Positions 16,074-22,769 of a DNA stretch of 64,000 bases are shown piece after piece (the first letter of the stretch is position 1; the number at the start of each line of letters is the position of its first letter). Both the position numbers and the translations under genes were made by a program. The DNA is from Algoriphagus sp. AK58. Lineage in GTDB: Bacteria; Bacteroidota; Bacteroidia; Cytophagales; Cyclobacteriaceae. The notes under the pieces were generated by a model that was not told where the DNA came from, made no database searches, and saw only the letters and a list, made by a program, of their open reading frames with translations. Location: NCBI RefSeq assembly GCF_014324365.1, contig NZ_QEIG01000028.1, positions 1-64,000 on the forward strand. The letters run 5' to 3'.

Positions 16074-17375
16074 TTAAAACCTATCCCTCACCATCACCAT
16101 CACCTTTTCCACTTCTTTTCTTACGGTGGATGCAGGGTAGGGAAAGTTGGTGTTCATGAAGGCGAAGGCATAATTTTTCCCGCTTTTGGTTTTGATCAGA
16201 CCCACGAGGCTGTAGTTGTTGCTCATGCTTCCGGTTTTTGCAAAAATGTAGGGCTGTGCGGCCTGAAAGCTGTTTTTCAGGGTTCCTGTTTTTCCGCCAA
16301 TGGCTAAGTATTCATTCAGTTCGGCTTCGGGAAGCAGTCGGTACAACTTTTCGAATAAGGTCACCATCGATCTCGGAGTAAAGAGATTGTGCCGACTCAG
16401 CCCGCTTCCGTCTACCCATTTGGGCTGATCGGGGAGGTCGTAGAGGTAGGTTTTGAGCATGTACTCGATGGCCCGCTCGGTATCCAAGGTCTGAAAGAGT
16501 CGGTCAGAAACCATAAAAAGCAACTGCTCAGCCAGGAAATTGTCACTTTCCAGCATCATCTCCTTAAGAATCGGTGTAAGGAGTGAACCTCTCCAATGCC
16601 TATGATCGACCGGCAAAGGCTCAGGTTTGTAGATCCATTTCTTGCCCGTTTCTGCTTCCGCTAGTTGGACAAAAACTTCTGGTGTGTTCAAAAAAGGAAT
16701 AAACCGTTCTCTTCCCAGAAAAGTCGAAGGATTGTAAAAAAATCGGTTGCTGTGAAAGTCCCGCTCCAGTTCTTTGACAGTCTTGGTAGTGGTGAACACC
16801 TGATTTTGGAAAAAGGAAGGGCTGATTACCGGTTGATTTCCATTTTTTTGAACCTGAACCAAGTTGCCATAAATCGGCAGTGAACTCCGTTCTGCCGAAT
16901 AATCATAGTAATAATCGTCCCATTGCCAGCCGTAGCCGAAGGCCGGAGAAACTTTATTGGCATCGGAAAATTGGATGATGGTGTGGTTGCCAATAATCTT
17001 TTGAAAGTCGGGTTGCGCAAATTCTTTGTACTTCCAAGTTGGATCGCCCGCTCCCCATATTTTCAAGGTGTCTCCGGCGGAGACATATCGCAGCGTTTGT
17101 GTGCTGTCCTGAAGAACCACCAAAGAAGCAAACAAGGTAAACAGCTTGGTAGTCGAAGCTGGCAAGATTCGGATTTGACTGTTTTTCTCAAACTCCACAT
17201 GTTGGGAGTCTAGGTCATACAGCATAAAACCGGTCAAATGCCCGTTGAAAAAGCTCTCTGGCCCGAGGGCTTTTTCCAAGGCCAGATAGTTTTCCTTTTT
17301 GATCTGGGCAAAAAGCTGGAAATGGAAGGACAGAAGGAGAAAAAAGAATATGCCTCTTTTGATCATATCAGGCAT
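16074..17375 (-). CDS. D-alanyl-D-alanine carboxypeptidase / endopeptidase (PBP4 type, S13)
   Basis: 433 residues with a signal peptide (FFFLLLSFHFQLFAQ). Penicillin-binding motifs are all present: S-x-x-K in LPASTTKLFTL near residue 75, S-x-N in LESDNFLAEQLL near 278, and K-T-G in FAKTGSMSNNYS near 380, with an earlier KTGTLKN. Periplasmic, trims or cleaves peptidoglycan cross-links. The first ATG overlaps the DUF423 stop by 8 nt; an ATG three codons later would leave a 1-nt gap and keep the whole signal peptide. Last gene of the yggS-DUF423-PBP4 operon. Confidence 0.92.
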   Translation of the reverse strand: MPDMIKRGIFFFLLLSFHFQLFAQIKKENYLALEKALGPESFFNGHLTGFMLYDLDSQHVEFEKNSQIRILPASTTKLFTLFASLVVLQDSTQTLRYVSAGDTLKIWGAGDPTWKYKEFAQPDFQKIIGNHTIIQFSDANKVSPAFGYGWQWDDYYYDYSAERSSLPIYGNLVQVQKNGNQPVISPSFFQNQVFTTTKTVKELERDFHSNRFFYNPSTFLGRERFIPFLNTPEVFVQLAEAETGKKWIYKPEPLPVDHRHWRGSLLTPILKEMMLESDNFLAEQLLFMVSDRLFQTLDTERAIEYMLKTYLYDLPDQPKWVDGSGLSRHNLFTPRSMVTLFEKLYRLLPEAELNEYLAIGGKTGTLKNSFQAAQPYIFAKTGSMSNNYSLVGLIKTKSGKNYAFAFMNTNFPYPASTVRKEVEKVMVMVRDRF

Positions 17376-17748
17376 TTTTCAAAACGGCATAGGCCAAAGC
17401 CAGCCAACCCAAAATAAATCCAACTCCACCGATCGGGGTAATCGCCCCAAGCCAGGTAATTCCGGTCAGACAGAGGATATACAGGGATCCTGAAAAGATT
17501 AAAATACCCAAAAACATTGCCCAAGCTGCCAAATTCAAGCCTTTCCAGTCCGGCTTGATCAAAGCTAAAATTCCCAATCCCGCCAAACCTAAAGTATGGT
17601 AAAAATGATAGCTGACGGCAGTTTCGAAGGTGTCCAATCTTCCGTTTTGGATCAAAAGCGGCTCCAAACCATGGGCTCCAAAAGCTCCAAGACCTACGGC
17701 CAAGGCACCGGAAATCCCGGCAATAACTAGTATGTTTTTTCCCTTCAT
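17368..17748 (-). CDS. DUF423 family membrane protein
   Basis: 126 residues, almost all membrane: four hydrophobic segments beginning with ILVIAGISGALAVGLGAFGAHGL, the family signature. H-x-x-H-type text SYHFYHTLGLAGLGI is near residue 48, and ITWLGAITPIGGVGFILGW closes the protein. Inner membrane, function unknown for the family. Its ATG overlaps the YggS stop codon (ATGA) and its own stop overlaps the PBP4 start, so the three genes are co-translated. Confidence 0.92.
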   Translation of the reverse strand: MKGKNILVIAGISGALAVGLGAFGAHGLEPLLIQNGRLDTFETAVSYHFYHTLGLAGLGILALIKPDWKGLNLAAWAMFLGILIFSGSLYILCLTGITWLGAITPIGGVGFILGWLALAYAVLKNA

Positions 17749-18425
17749 CCTTGTGAATAATTTCTTGCTCCAAATATGGCCGAACCGATCCGGACCATCG
17801 TGCTCCCCTCTTCCTGTGCGATCTGATAATCTCCGCTCATGCCCATCGATAATTCTTCCATTTGGACGAAATCGGGAAGAGGTCTTTTCTTCAATTTTTC
17901 AAACAGGAGTTTGAGTTCTCGAAACTCTTTTCGGATTTGCTCCTGATTTTCAGTAAAAGTTGCCATCCCCATCAATCCCCGGATTTTTACATGGGAAAGG
18001 GTCTTAAATTCTTCAGAAGCTAACATTTCTTCCAATTCAACTTCATCAAAACCGAATTTACTCTCCTCTTCGGCAATATGGATCTGAAGCAAAACAGGAA
18101 TGACCCGGTCGATCTTTTTCCCCTGCTTGTCGATTTCTTTCAAGAGTTTGAAAGAGTCCACGCCATGAATCAAATGGACAAACGGGGCGATGTATTTGAT
18201 CTTGTTGCTTTGCAGGTGGCCAATCATGTGCCAACGGGTATCGGCAGGCATCTCGGGTTGCTTGGCTTGGATTTCCTGGACTTTATTTTCACCAAAATCC
18301 CGAATTCCCGCTTCGTAAGCTTCCCGGAGGTCTTCCAGAGGCTTGGTTTTGCTGACTGCGATAAGCCTGCAGTCGGGATTGACGAAGGACTTTTTGACAG
18401 ACTCTAGGTTGGCTTGTATGCTCAT
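17745..18425 (-). CDS. YggS-family pyridoxal phosphate homeostasis protein
   Basis: 226 residues. The PLP lysine is in CRLIAVSKTKPLEDLR near residue 30; FGENKVQEI, WHMIGHLQSNK and a C-terminal LSMGMSGDYQIAQEEGSTMVRIG are family blocks (the last binds the PLP phosphate). It acts in vitamin B6 and amino-acid balance. I prefer the ATG at 18425 to a TTG at 18452, because an exact minus-strand TAnnTTTG lies at 18454-18461 and a transcript from it would begin near 18447. First gene of the operon, divergent from the LysE gene. Confidence 0.93.
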   Translation of the reverse strand: MSIQANLESVKKSFVNPDCRLIAVSKTKPLEDLREAYEAGIRDFGENKVQEIQAKQPEMPADTRWHMIGHLQSNKIKYIAPFVHLIHGVDSFKLLKEIDKQGKKIDRVIPVLLQIHIAEEESKFGFDEVELEEMLASEEFKTLSHVKIRGLMGMATFTENQEQIRKEFRELKLLFEKLKKRPLPDFVQMEELSMGMSGDYQIAQEEGSTMVRIGSAIFGARNYSQG

Positions 18426-18453
18426 GTGGTAAACTTTGCGTTGGGTGGACAAA

Positions 18454-18461
18454 CAAATATA
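18454..18461 (-). promoter_or_regulatory. -7 element TATATTTG for yggS
   Basis: Exact match to the Bacteroidota TAnnTTTG consensus, read on the minus strand, giving a leader of roughly 20 nt. No TTTG at the -33 spacing. Confidence 0.55.
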
Positions 18462-18474
18462 GGTCAGTACAGGC

Positions 18475-18482
18475 TACTTTTG
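18475..18482 (+). promoter_or_regulatory. -7 element TACTTTTG abutting the LysE start
   Basis: Exact TAnnTTTG match ending 3 nt before the ATG at 18486. If functional, the transcript would start at or near the A of the ATG. Confidence 0.5.
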
Positions 18483-18485
18483 GAG

Positions 18486-19109
18486 ATGCAAGCTGCGATT
18501 TTGGAAGGAATTGGAATGGGCTTTTTACTGTCATTGATGGTAGGGCCTGTATTCTTTATGCTGATCACGACCACTATGGAGCAAGGGTTTCGAGTCGCAG
18601 TGGTGTTGGCCTTAGGGATATTGGTCAGTGACTTGATTTATGTGTTGATTACCTACTTTGGCGTGAGTTTCCTGACCCAATACCCATTGATTGAAAAGGG
18701 CTTGGGTTACGTGGGAGGCTGTATTTTGATCGATTTTGGGATTAGTTTTTGGAGAAAAAAAGTCATTGATCGTCCCAATTCGGGAGGACTGATTTTGGCA
18801 AAAGCCAAAAAGAGAACCGCCTTTGCCAAAGGATTTGGAGTCAATGGAGTCAATCCTTTTGTGATGCTCTTTTGGATTTCGATTGCGAGCTTGGTGTCTT
18901 CCAAAAGCGATTGGGGATCTGCAGATCGATTTTTTTACTACTTCGGACTCCTCTTGACGGTTTTTGGGATTGATTTAGGAAAAGCCTATTTAGCGGGCAA
19001 GCTTGCGCACCTATTGACGCCAAGATTGAGAGGATTTTTGAATAAAGGAGTGGGAATCTTGATTTGTTATTTTGGGCTGAAGATGATTTGGGATACGGTG
19101 GGGATGTGA
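18486..19109 (+). CDS. LysE-family exporter
   Basis: 207 residues from MQAAILEGIGMGFLLSLMVGPVFF, the family's opening helix with its conserved G-P. Six hydrophobic segments follow, including VLALGILVSDLIYVLITYFG and the central GFGVNGVNPFVMLFWIS with the N-P motif typical of LysE/RhtB carriers. Exports amino acids or related metabolites across the inner membrane; the substrate is not readable. The frame is open upstream into yggS, but the start chosen gives the standard N-terminus. Confidence 0.9.
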   Translation: MQAAILEGIGMGFLLSLMVGPVFFMLITTTMEQGFRVAVVLALGILVSDLIYVLITYFGVSFLTQYPLIEKGLGYVGGCILIDFGISFWRKKVIDRPNSGGLILAKAKKRTAFAKGFGVNGVNPFVMLFWISIASLVSSKSDWGSADRFFYYFGLLLTVFGIDLGKAYLAGKLAHLLTPRLRGFLNKGVGILICYFGLKMIWDTVGM

Positions 19110-19117
19110 AAAAGAGG

Positions 19118-19166
19118 GAAGACCGGAGAAGGAAGACAGAAGACGGAAGATTGAAGACCGAAGAAG
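19118..19166. repeat. Heptanucleotide tandem array (GAAGACC type), seven units
   Basis: Consecutive 7-mers GAAGACC, GGAGAAG, GAAGACA, GAAGACG, GAAGATT, GAAGACC, GAAGAAG start 9 nt after the LysE stop. The strict 7-bp phase with base substitutions but no indels sets it apart from simple purine-rich sequence. Confidence 0.85.
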
Positions 19167-19261
19167 GGACCAAAAACTTTTTTAAAGTAGAGAATTTTGG
19201 AAAAGTAATATGATTATCCGCAATAGCACCACCAGCCAAATATTCTTCGATTAATGGGTCG

Positions 19262-19282
19262 GAAGACCGATGACCGAAGCAT
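19262..19282. repeat. Short heptanucleotide array (GAAGACC, GATGACC, GAAGCAT)
   Basis: Three units in 7-bp phase, same unit type as the array 100 nt upstream. Confidence 0.6.
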
Positions 19283-19412
19283 TCCAGATTTCAACCTTTT
19301 CTAGAAATTTTTTAAGCTCGCTTAACTTTCTGGTAAGAAAGCGGATATGCAGAAAAAGTAAATACCCAGAACTTTTCGACAAACCAAAAATGGATGATTC
19401 AATAAAAATAGC

Positions 19413-19447
19413 GAATGTCCAACGCTGAACGTCGAACAAAGAACGAT
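19413..19447. repeat. Heptanucleotide array (GAACnnn type)
   Basis: GAATGTC, CAACGCT, GAACGTC, GAACAAA, GAACGAT: five units in 7-bp phase, ending 36 nt before the next start codon. The unit differs from the GAAGACC type. Confidence 0.65.
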
Positions 19448-19483
19448 TTAAAACCAATCAAAAAGTTTGTAGGTTGTATCATC

Positions 19484-20089
19484 ATGCAAACATCCTCTAA
19501 CCTTCCATTTAGATCAGTCTTGATCTTATTTTTCTTTCTGGTTTCATTTCCATTGATCGCACAGGAAATACCTGCTCTAGAGGAATTCAATAGGACTCGC
19601 CTTGACTACAACAGAAGCGGGATGTTGATTTTAGGGAGTTGGGCAATCGGCAATATGGTTTGGGGTGGGATAGGAGCCAGTAAAACTACAGGAGAGGTCA
19701 AGGCTTTTCATCAGATGAATCTGTATTGGAATGCGGTGAATCTTGCCATTGCCGGATTTGGTTACTATCAAGCGACGAAAGAAGTTCCGGGAACGGATTT
19801 TTGGGCAACCATGGAGGCACAGCAAAGCATTGAGAAAATTCTTTTGGTTAATGCAGCTCTCGACGTTTCGTATATGGCAGGTGGACTTTACATGAAAGAA
19901 AGAGGACTGAGAACAGAAAACTCCCGATTGGTGGGATTTGGGAAATCGGTGATTTTGCAAGGGGCTTTTCTCATGGCTTTCGATGCGGTCATGTATGGCT
20001 TTCATCAGGCTCATGGAAAAGAGATTCCGGGTTTGATACAAAATGTCAGTTTGGGTCTCTCAGGAGTCAATTTTAGAATGAATTTCTAA
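19484..20089 (+). CDS. Membrane protein, DUF6992-like
   Basis: 201 residues from MQTSSNLPFRSVLILFFFLV, with a signal peptide or first membrane helix ending near LIAQ. Further hydrophobic stretches are GMLILGSWAIGNMVWGGIG, LYWNAVNLAIAGFGYY, and FLMAFDAVMYGFH, about four membrane passes. The arrangement (LxLGSWA...HQMNLYWNxVN...) matches small Bacteroidota membrane proteins recently grouped as DUF6992; function unknown. The in-frame start 69 nt upstream lies inside a heptanucleotide array, so I chose this ATG. Confidence 0.75.
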   Translation: MQTSSNLPFRSVLILFFFLVSFPLIAQEIPALEEFNRTRLDYNRSGMLILGSWAIGNMVWGGIGASKTTGEVKAFHQMNLYWNAVNLAIAGFGYYQATKEVPGTDFWATMEAQQSIEKILLVNAALDVSYMAGGLYMKERGLRTENSRLVGFGKSVILQGAFLMAFDAVMYGFHQAHGKEIPGLIQNVSLGLSGVNFRMNF

Positions 20090-20161
20090 ATAGTTGGTTG
20101 ATTCCGAACTAATTATTGATTAATTCGTACTTTTAGTCAATTGGTATATAAACCTTGAAAT

Positions 20162-20698
20162 ATGAAGAACTTCCTCCCTTTACTCGCTTTGGTTTTTGTT
20201 TTGGGTTCATGCAAGGTTTCCGAAACTGTCTCTATAGACACCCTGGCCAATTCAGAATTGCTGAAAGAATATCAGACTTTTAAAATGGTAGAAGAGGATT
20301 ATTCTGACAAAAGAAATGAACGGCTCAAACTTACTTTCAGAGACAAACTGGTTGAATTTGGATTTGAGGAAGTTTCAGAAAATCCTGATTTTTTGATTCA
20401 GGGATTGATTGTTTCCCGAGATTTCATAGAAAGTGCAGGAATATCCTATTATTCTATTCCGGGCCCTTTTTACAGTGCTACCAATTCAGGTAATAGGAAT
20501 CCCAGCGGTGGTGGAAGAAATTCAATCATTAATTCAGGAATGATCGGTAAGGCAATTTTTTTGATTCAGGACACCAAATCAAATGAAATCGCTTGGATGG
20601 GCATCAGTTCGGGAGTGGTCTATGGAGGTGGTCGTCAGTTTGATCTTGATATGATGGATCTTGTACTCCATCAGTTGTTGACCTCACTATATGAATAA
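20162..20698 (+). CDS. DUF4136-type lipoprotein
   Basis: 178 residues. Signal peptide with lipobox VLGSCKVS (Cys17). The pattern of an early Y-x-T-F-K strand, LxxxFRDKLVEFGFEEVSENPDFLIQGL near residue 60 and a closing D-L-V-L-H-Q-L-L helix is that of DUF4136, a periplasm-facing domain in Bacteroidota lipoproteins. A Gly/Ser/Asn-rich stretch (SGNRNPSGGGRNS) lies in the middle. Function unknown. Stands 72 nt after the DUF6992-like gene and may be co-transcribed with it. Confidence 0.8.
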   Translation: MKNFLPLLALVFVLGSCKVSETVSIDTLANSELLKEYQTFKMVEEDYSDKRNERLKLTFRDKLVEFGFEEVSENPDFLIQGLIVSRDFIESAGISYYSIPGPFYSATNSGNRNPSGGGRNSIINSGMIGKAIFLIQDTKSNEIAWMGISSGVVYGGGRQFDLDMMDLVLHQLLTSLYE

Positions 20699-20773
20699 CT
20701 TATTCAGATCACTCAATCCTTAGTAAATTGAGGGAATAGTAAATGAGGACAAGGCTTAGGTATAAATTATTTT

Positions 20774-20781
20774 TATCTTTG
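20774..20781 (+). promoter_or_regulatory. -7 element TATCTTTG abutting yjdM
   Basis: Exact TAnnTTTG match ending 4 nt before the yjdM ATG, leaving no room for a normal 5' leader. Confidence 0.5.
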
Positions 20782-20785
20782 ACCT

Positions 20786-21127
20786 ATGGAAAATTTATCG
20801 CCTTGTCCCAAATGTAAATCTGAGTACACCTATGAAATGGACGGCCTGATGGTCTGTCCTGACTGTGGATTTGAGTGGAACCCCTCTGAAAGTGAAGAAG
20901 AAATCGAGACCGGATTGGTCGTGAAAGATTTCAATGGGAATATTCTGGCGGATGGAGATGCAGTAGTCACCATCAAAGATCTTCCTGTAAAGGGTGCGCC
21001 AAAACCGATCAAAGCTGGCACTAAAGTGAAAAACATCCGATTGGTGGAAGGAGATCACAATATCGACTGCAAAATTGACGGTTTTGGATCGATGGCTCTC
21101 AAGTCGGAGTTTGTGCGAAAAGCATAG
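20786..21127 (+). CDS. yjdM: Zinc-ribbon protein YjdM (PhnA family)
   Basis: 113 residues. N-terminal zinc ribbon with two C-x2-C knuckles (PCPKCKSEY and VCPDCGFEW), then the PhnA domain with [25 protein letters not shown] and a closing [14 protein letters not shown]. Length and order match YjdM exactly. Despite the old phnA name it is not a phosphonoacetate hydrolase; the role remains unclear. A -7 element sits just before its ATG, so the mRNA may be leaderless. Confidence 0.93.
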   Translation: MENLSPCPKCKSEYTYEMDGLMVCPDCGFEWNPSESEEEIETGLVVKDFNGNILADGDAVVTIKDLPVKGAPKPIKAGTKVKNIRLVEGDHNIDCKIDGFGSMALKSEFVRKA

Positions 21128-21135
21128 GAAAAACC

Positions 21136-21158
21136 TGCCAGGTTTTCAAAACCTGGCA
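21136..21158. repeat. Palindrome with GGTTTTCAAAACC core, copy 3
   Basis: TGCCAGGTTTT, C, AAAACCTGGCA. Compared with copy 1 the TGTC/GACA pair has become TGCC/GGCA, a compensated change. Confidence 0.85.
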
Positions 21159-21170
21159 AGTCTAGGCAAT

Positions 21171-21205
21171 AAAAAATCCCACTGTATCTCTCCAGTGGGA
21201 TTTTT
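21171..21205. terminator. Bidirectional terminator between yjdM and ald
   Basis: TCCCACTG/CAGTGGGA stem flanked by six A on the left and five T on the right, so it can serve both convergent genes. Confidence 0.85.
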
Positions 21206-21224
21206 GATCTATAGAGGTTCTCGA

Positions 21225-22340
21225 TTAAGCCAAGAAGTTTTCTACAGGAGTGTAAGGCATGTTAAATGCATCTGCTACGGCCTTATACACGATTTCTCCG
21301 TTGATCACATTCAATCCTGGAACCAAATCAGCATTTTCATTTGCTGCTTTTTTCCAGCCTTTATCAGCAAGTTGGATCGCATAAGGAAGGGTAGCATTGG
21401 TCAAAGCCAAAGTGGAAGTGTAAGGAACCGCACCTGGCATATTGGCTACACAATAGTGAACCACATCGTCAATGATATAGGTCGGATTCTCATGAGTGGT
21501 TGGCTTACAGGTTTCAATACAACCGCCTTGATCTACAGCTACATCCACCACAACGGTTCCTTTTTTCATGTCCTTTAACATATCTCGGGTGATCAAGTGA
21601 GGAGCTTTTGCTCCAGGGATCAATACCGCACCGATGATGAGATCAGCATGCTTGATCATTTCGCGGATATTGTATTCGTTGGACATCATGGTTTTTACAT
21701 TCTTTGGCATCACGTCGTCCAGGTATCTCATTCTTGGAAGAGAAACGTCCATGATGGTCACATCGGCACCCATTCCGGCGGCCATCCAAGCTGCCTGCGT
21801 TCCTACAATGCCTCCGCCGAGGATCAATACCTTGGCAGGAAGGACTCCTGGTACACCACCAAGGAGAATTCCGCGGCCTCCAAGAGGTTTTTCCAAATAG
21901 TTAGCACCTTTTTGGATCGCCATTCTTCCGGCCACTTCTGACATAGGCACCAAGAGCGGAAGGCTTCTATCTGCTTTTTCGACCGTTTCATACGCCAGAC
22001 ATACAGCTTTGCTTTCCACCATAGCCTTGGTCAGGGGCTCATAGGAGGCAAAGTGAAAATAGGTGAATAAAAGTTGGTTAGCCTTGATGAGTTTGTATTC
22101 AGATTCAATAGGCTCTTTCACTTTCATGATCATTTCGGCGATTTCATAAGTCGCTTCAATGGTTGGTAAAATTGTTGCTCCAGCTGCCTCATATTCAGCA
22201 TCTGAAAATCCGCTGCCTACACCAGCTGTGTGTTGCACGTAAACGGTATGACCTCTTTTAATCAATTCTTTTGCACCGGCTGGGGTAAGTGCAACGCGAT
22301 TTTCATTGTTCTTGATTTCCTTTGGAACACCTATAATCAT
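21225..22340 (-). CDS. ald: Alanine dehydrogenase
   Basis: 371 residues, normal length. N-terminal GVPKEIKNNENRVALTPAG, the catalytic-domain KVKEPIESEY (Lys near 75) and LFTYFHFAS (His near 96), and the NAD-binding LGGGIVGTQAAWMAAGMGAD near residue 170 are all present. It interconverts L-alanine and pyruvate plus ammonia with NAD. A minus-strand TATCTTTG lies 34-41 nt upstream of the ATG. Confidence 0.97.
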   Translation of the reverse strand: MIIGVPKEIKNNENRVALTPAGAKELIKRGHTVYVQHTAGVGSGFSDAEYEAAGATILPTIEATYEIAEMIMKVKEPIESEYKLIKANQLLFTYFHFASYEPLTKAMVESKAVCLAYETVEKADRSLPLLVPMSEVAGRMAIQKGANYLEKPLGGRGILLGGVPGVLPAKVLILGGGIVGTQAAWMAAGMGADVTIMDVSLPRMRYLDDVMPKNVKTMMSNEYNIREMIKHADLIIGAVLIPGAKAPHLITRDMLKDMKKGTVVVDVAVDQGGCIETCKPTTHENPTYIIDDVVHYCVANMPGAVPYTSTLALTNATLPYAIQLADKGWKKAANENADLVPGLNVINGEIVYKAVADAFNMPYTPVENFLA

Positions 22341-22373
22341 GGCTAAGTCTATTTGGATTTACAATAATTGTCG

Positions 22374-22381
22374 CAAAGATA
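22374..22381 (-). promoter_or_regulatory. -7 element TATCTTTG for ald
   Basis: Exact TAnnTTTG match on the minus strand; predicted leader about 30 nt. No TTTG at the expected -33 spacing. Confidence 0.55.
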
Positions 22382-22688
22382 AGAAGCAATGCACTTCATA
22401 AAAGCCATTTGGAAAATAGTATTTGGATACCATTTTGTCATTATTTGTTTTTCGGAAGTTTATTTTATTTTTATTTTGAAAAGATCATATTATTCCAAAA
22501 TTTAAATTTTAAAAAACGAAAATTTTGAAAATTTTTTTCTGAAAATTATTTCAAATGCCCCTTTTCTCCATTTTCATTTTTTTCAAGTAAATCAACTGTA
22601 TATTGAAAAAAATCAAAATTATATTTCTTGTTATTCCTTTATAAATAAACTTATCCAAATAATAAATGGTAAAATACTAAATGAGAAA

Positions 22689-22719
22689 TTTGCACAACCG
22701 AGGTTTTTGGCTATTTTTG
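22689..22719 (+). promoter_or_regulatory. Promoter with both -33 and -7 elements for the fused E1 gene
   Basis: TTTG at 22689-22692 and TATTTTTG at 22712-22719 are separated by 19 nt, matching the Bacteroidota sigma-ABfr arrangement (TTTG, about 19-21 nt, TAnnTTTG). Best promoter match in the window; leader about 45 nt. Confidence 0.7.
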
Positions 22720-22769
22720 AAAACATCTAAGTAACCCAAACCCAAAATAGCTTTAGTAAAAACAAAAGT

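Larger units (their letters stand above)
19110..19483. other. Gene-free stretch with three heptanucleotide arrays
   Basis: Arrays at 19118-19166, 19262-19282 and 19413-19447 punctuate otherwise AT-rich sequence. No promoter or terminator was convincing. Minus-strand ORFs across the region read through the arrays and lack homology features. Confidence 0.6.
22341..22769. other. AT-rich divergent promoter region (ald / E1)
   Basis: 429 nt between divergent ald and the E1 gene, very AT-rich with long A and T tracts (22495-22550). Carries a -7 element for ald and a full promoter-like pair for E1. No ORF or recognisable riboswitch fold was seen. Confidence 0.65.

Noticed and set aside
18426-18452. 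Longer TTG start for yggS
   Set aside because: The TTG sits right at the predicted -7 element, and the ATG at 18425 gives the usual N-terminus.
19118-19447. Possible CRISPR array
   Set aside because: Units are 7 bp with no spacers, no 25-40 bp repeats and no cas genes nearby.
22495-22560. Riboswitch upstream of the fused E1
   Set aside because: Only A/T tracts were seen; no conserved box or paired core such as THI-box motifs.
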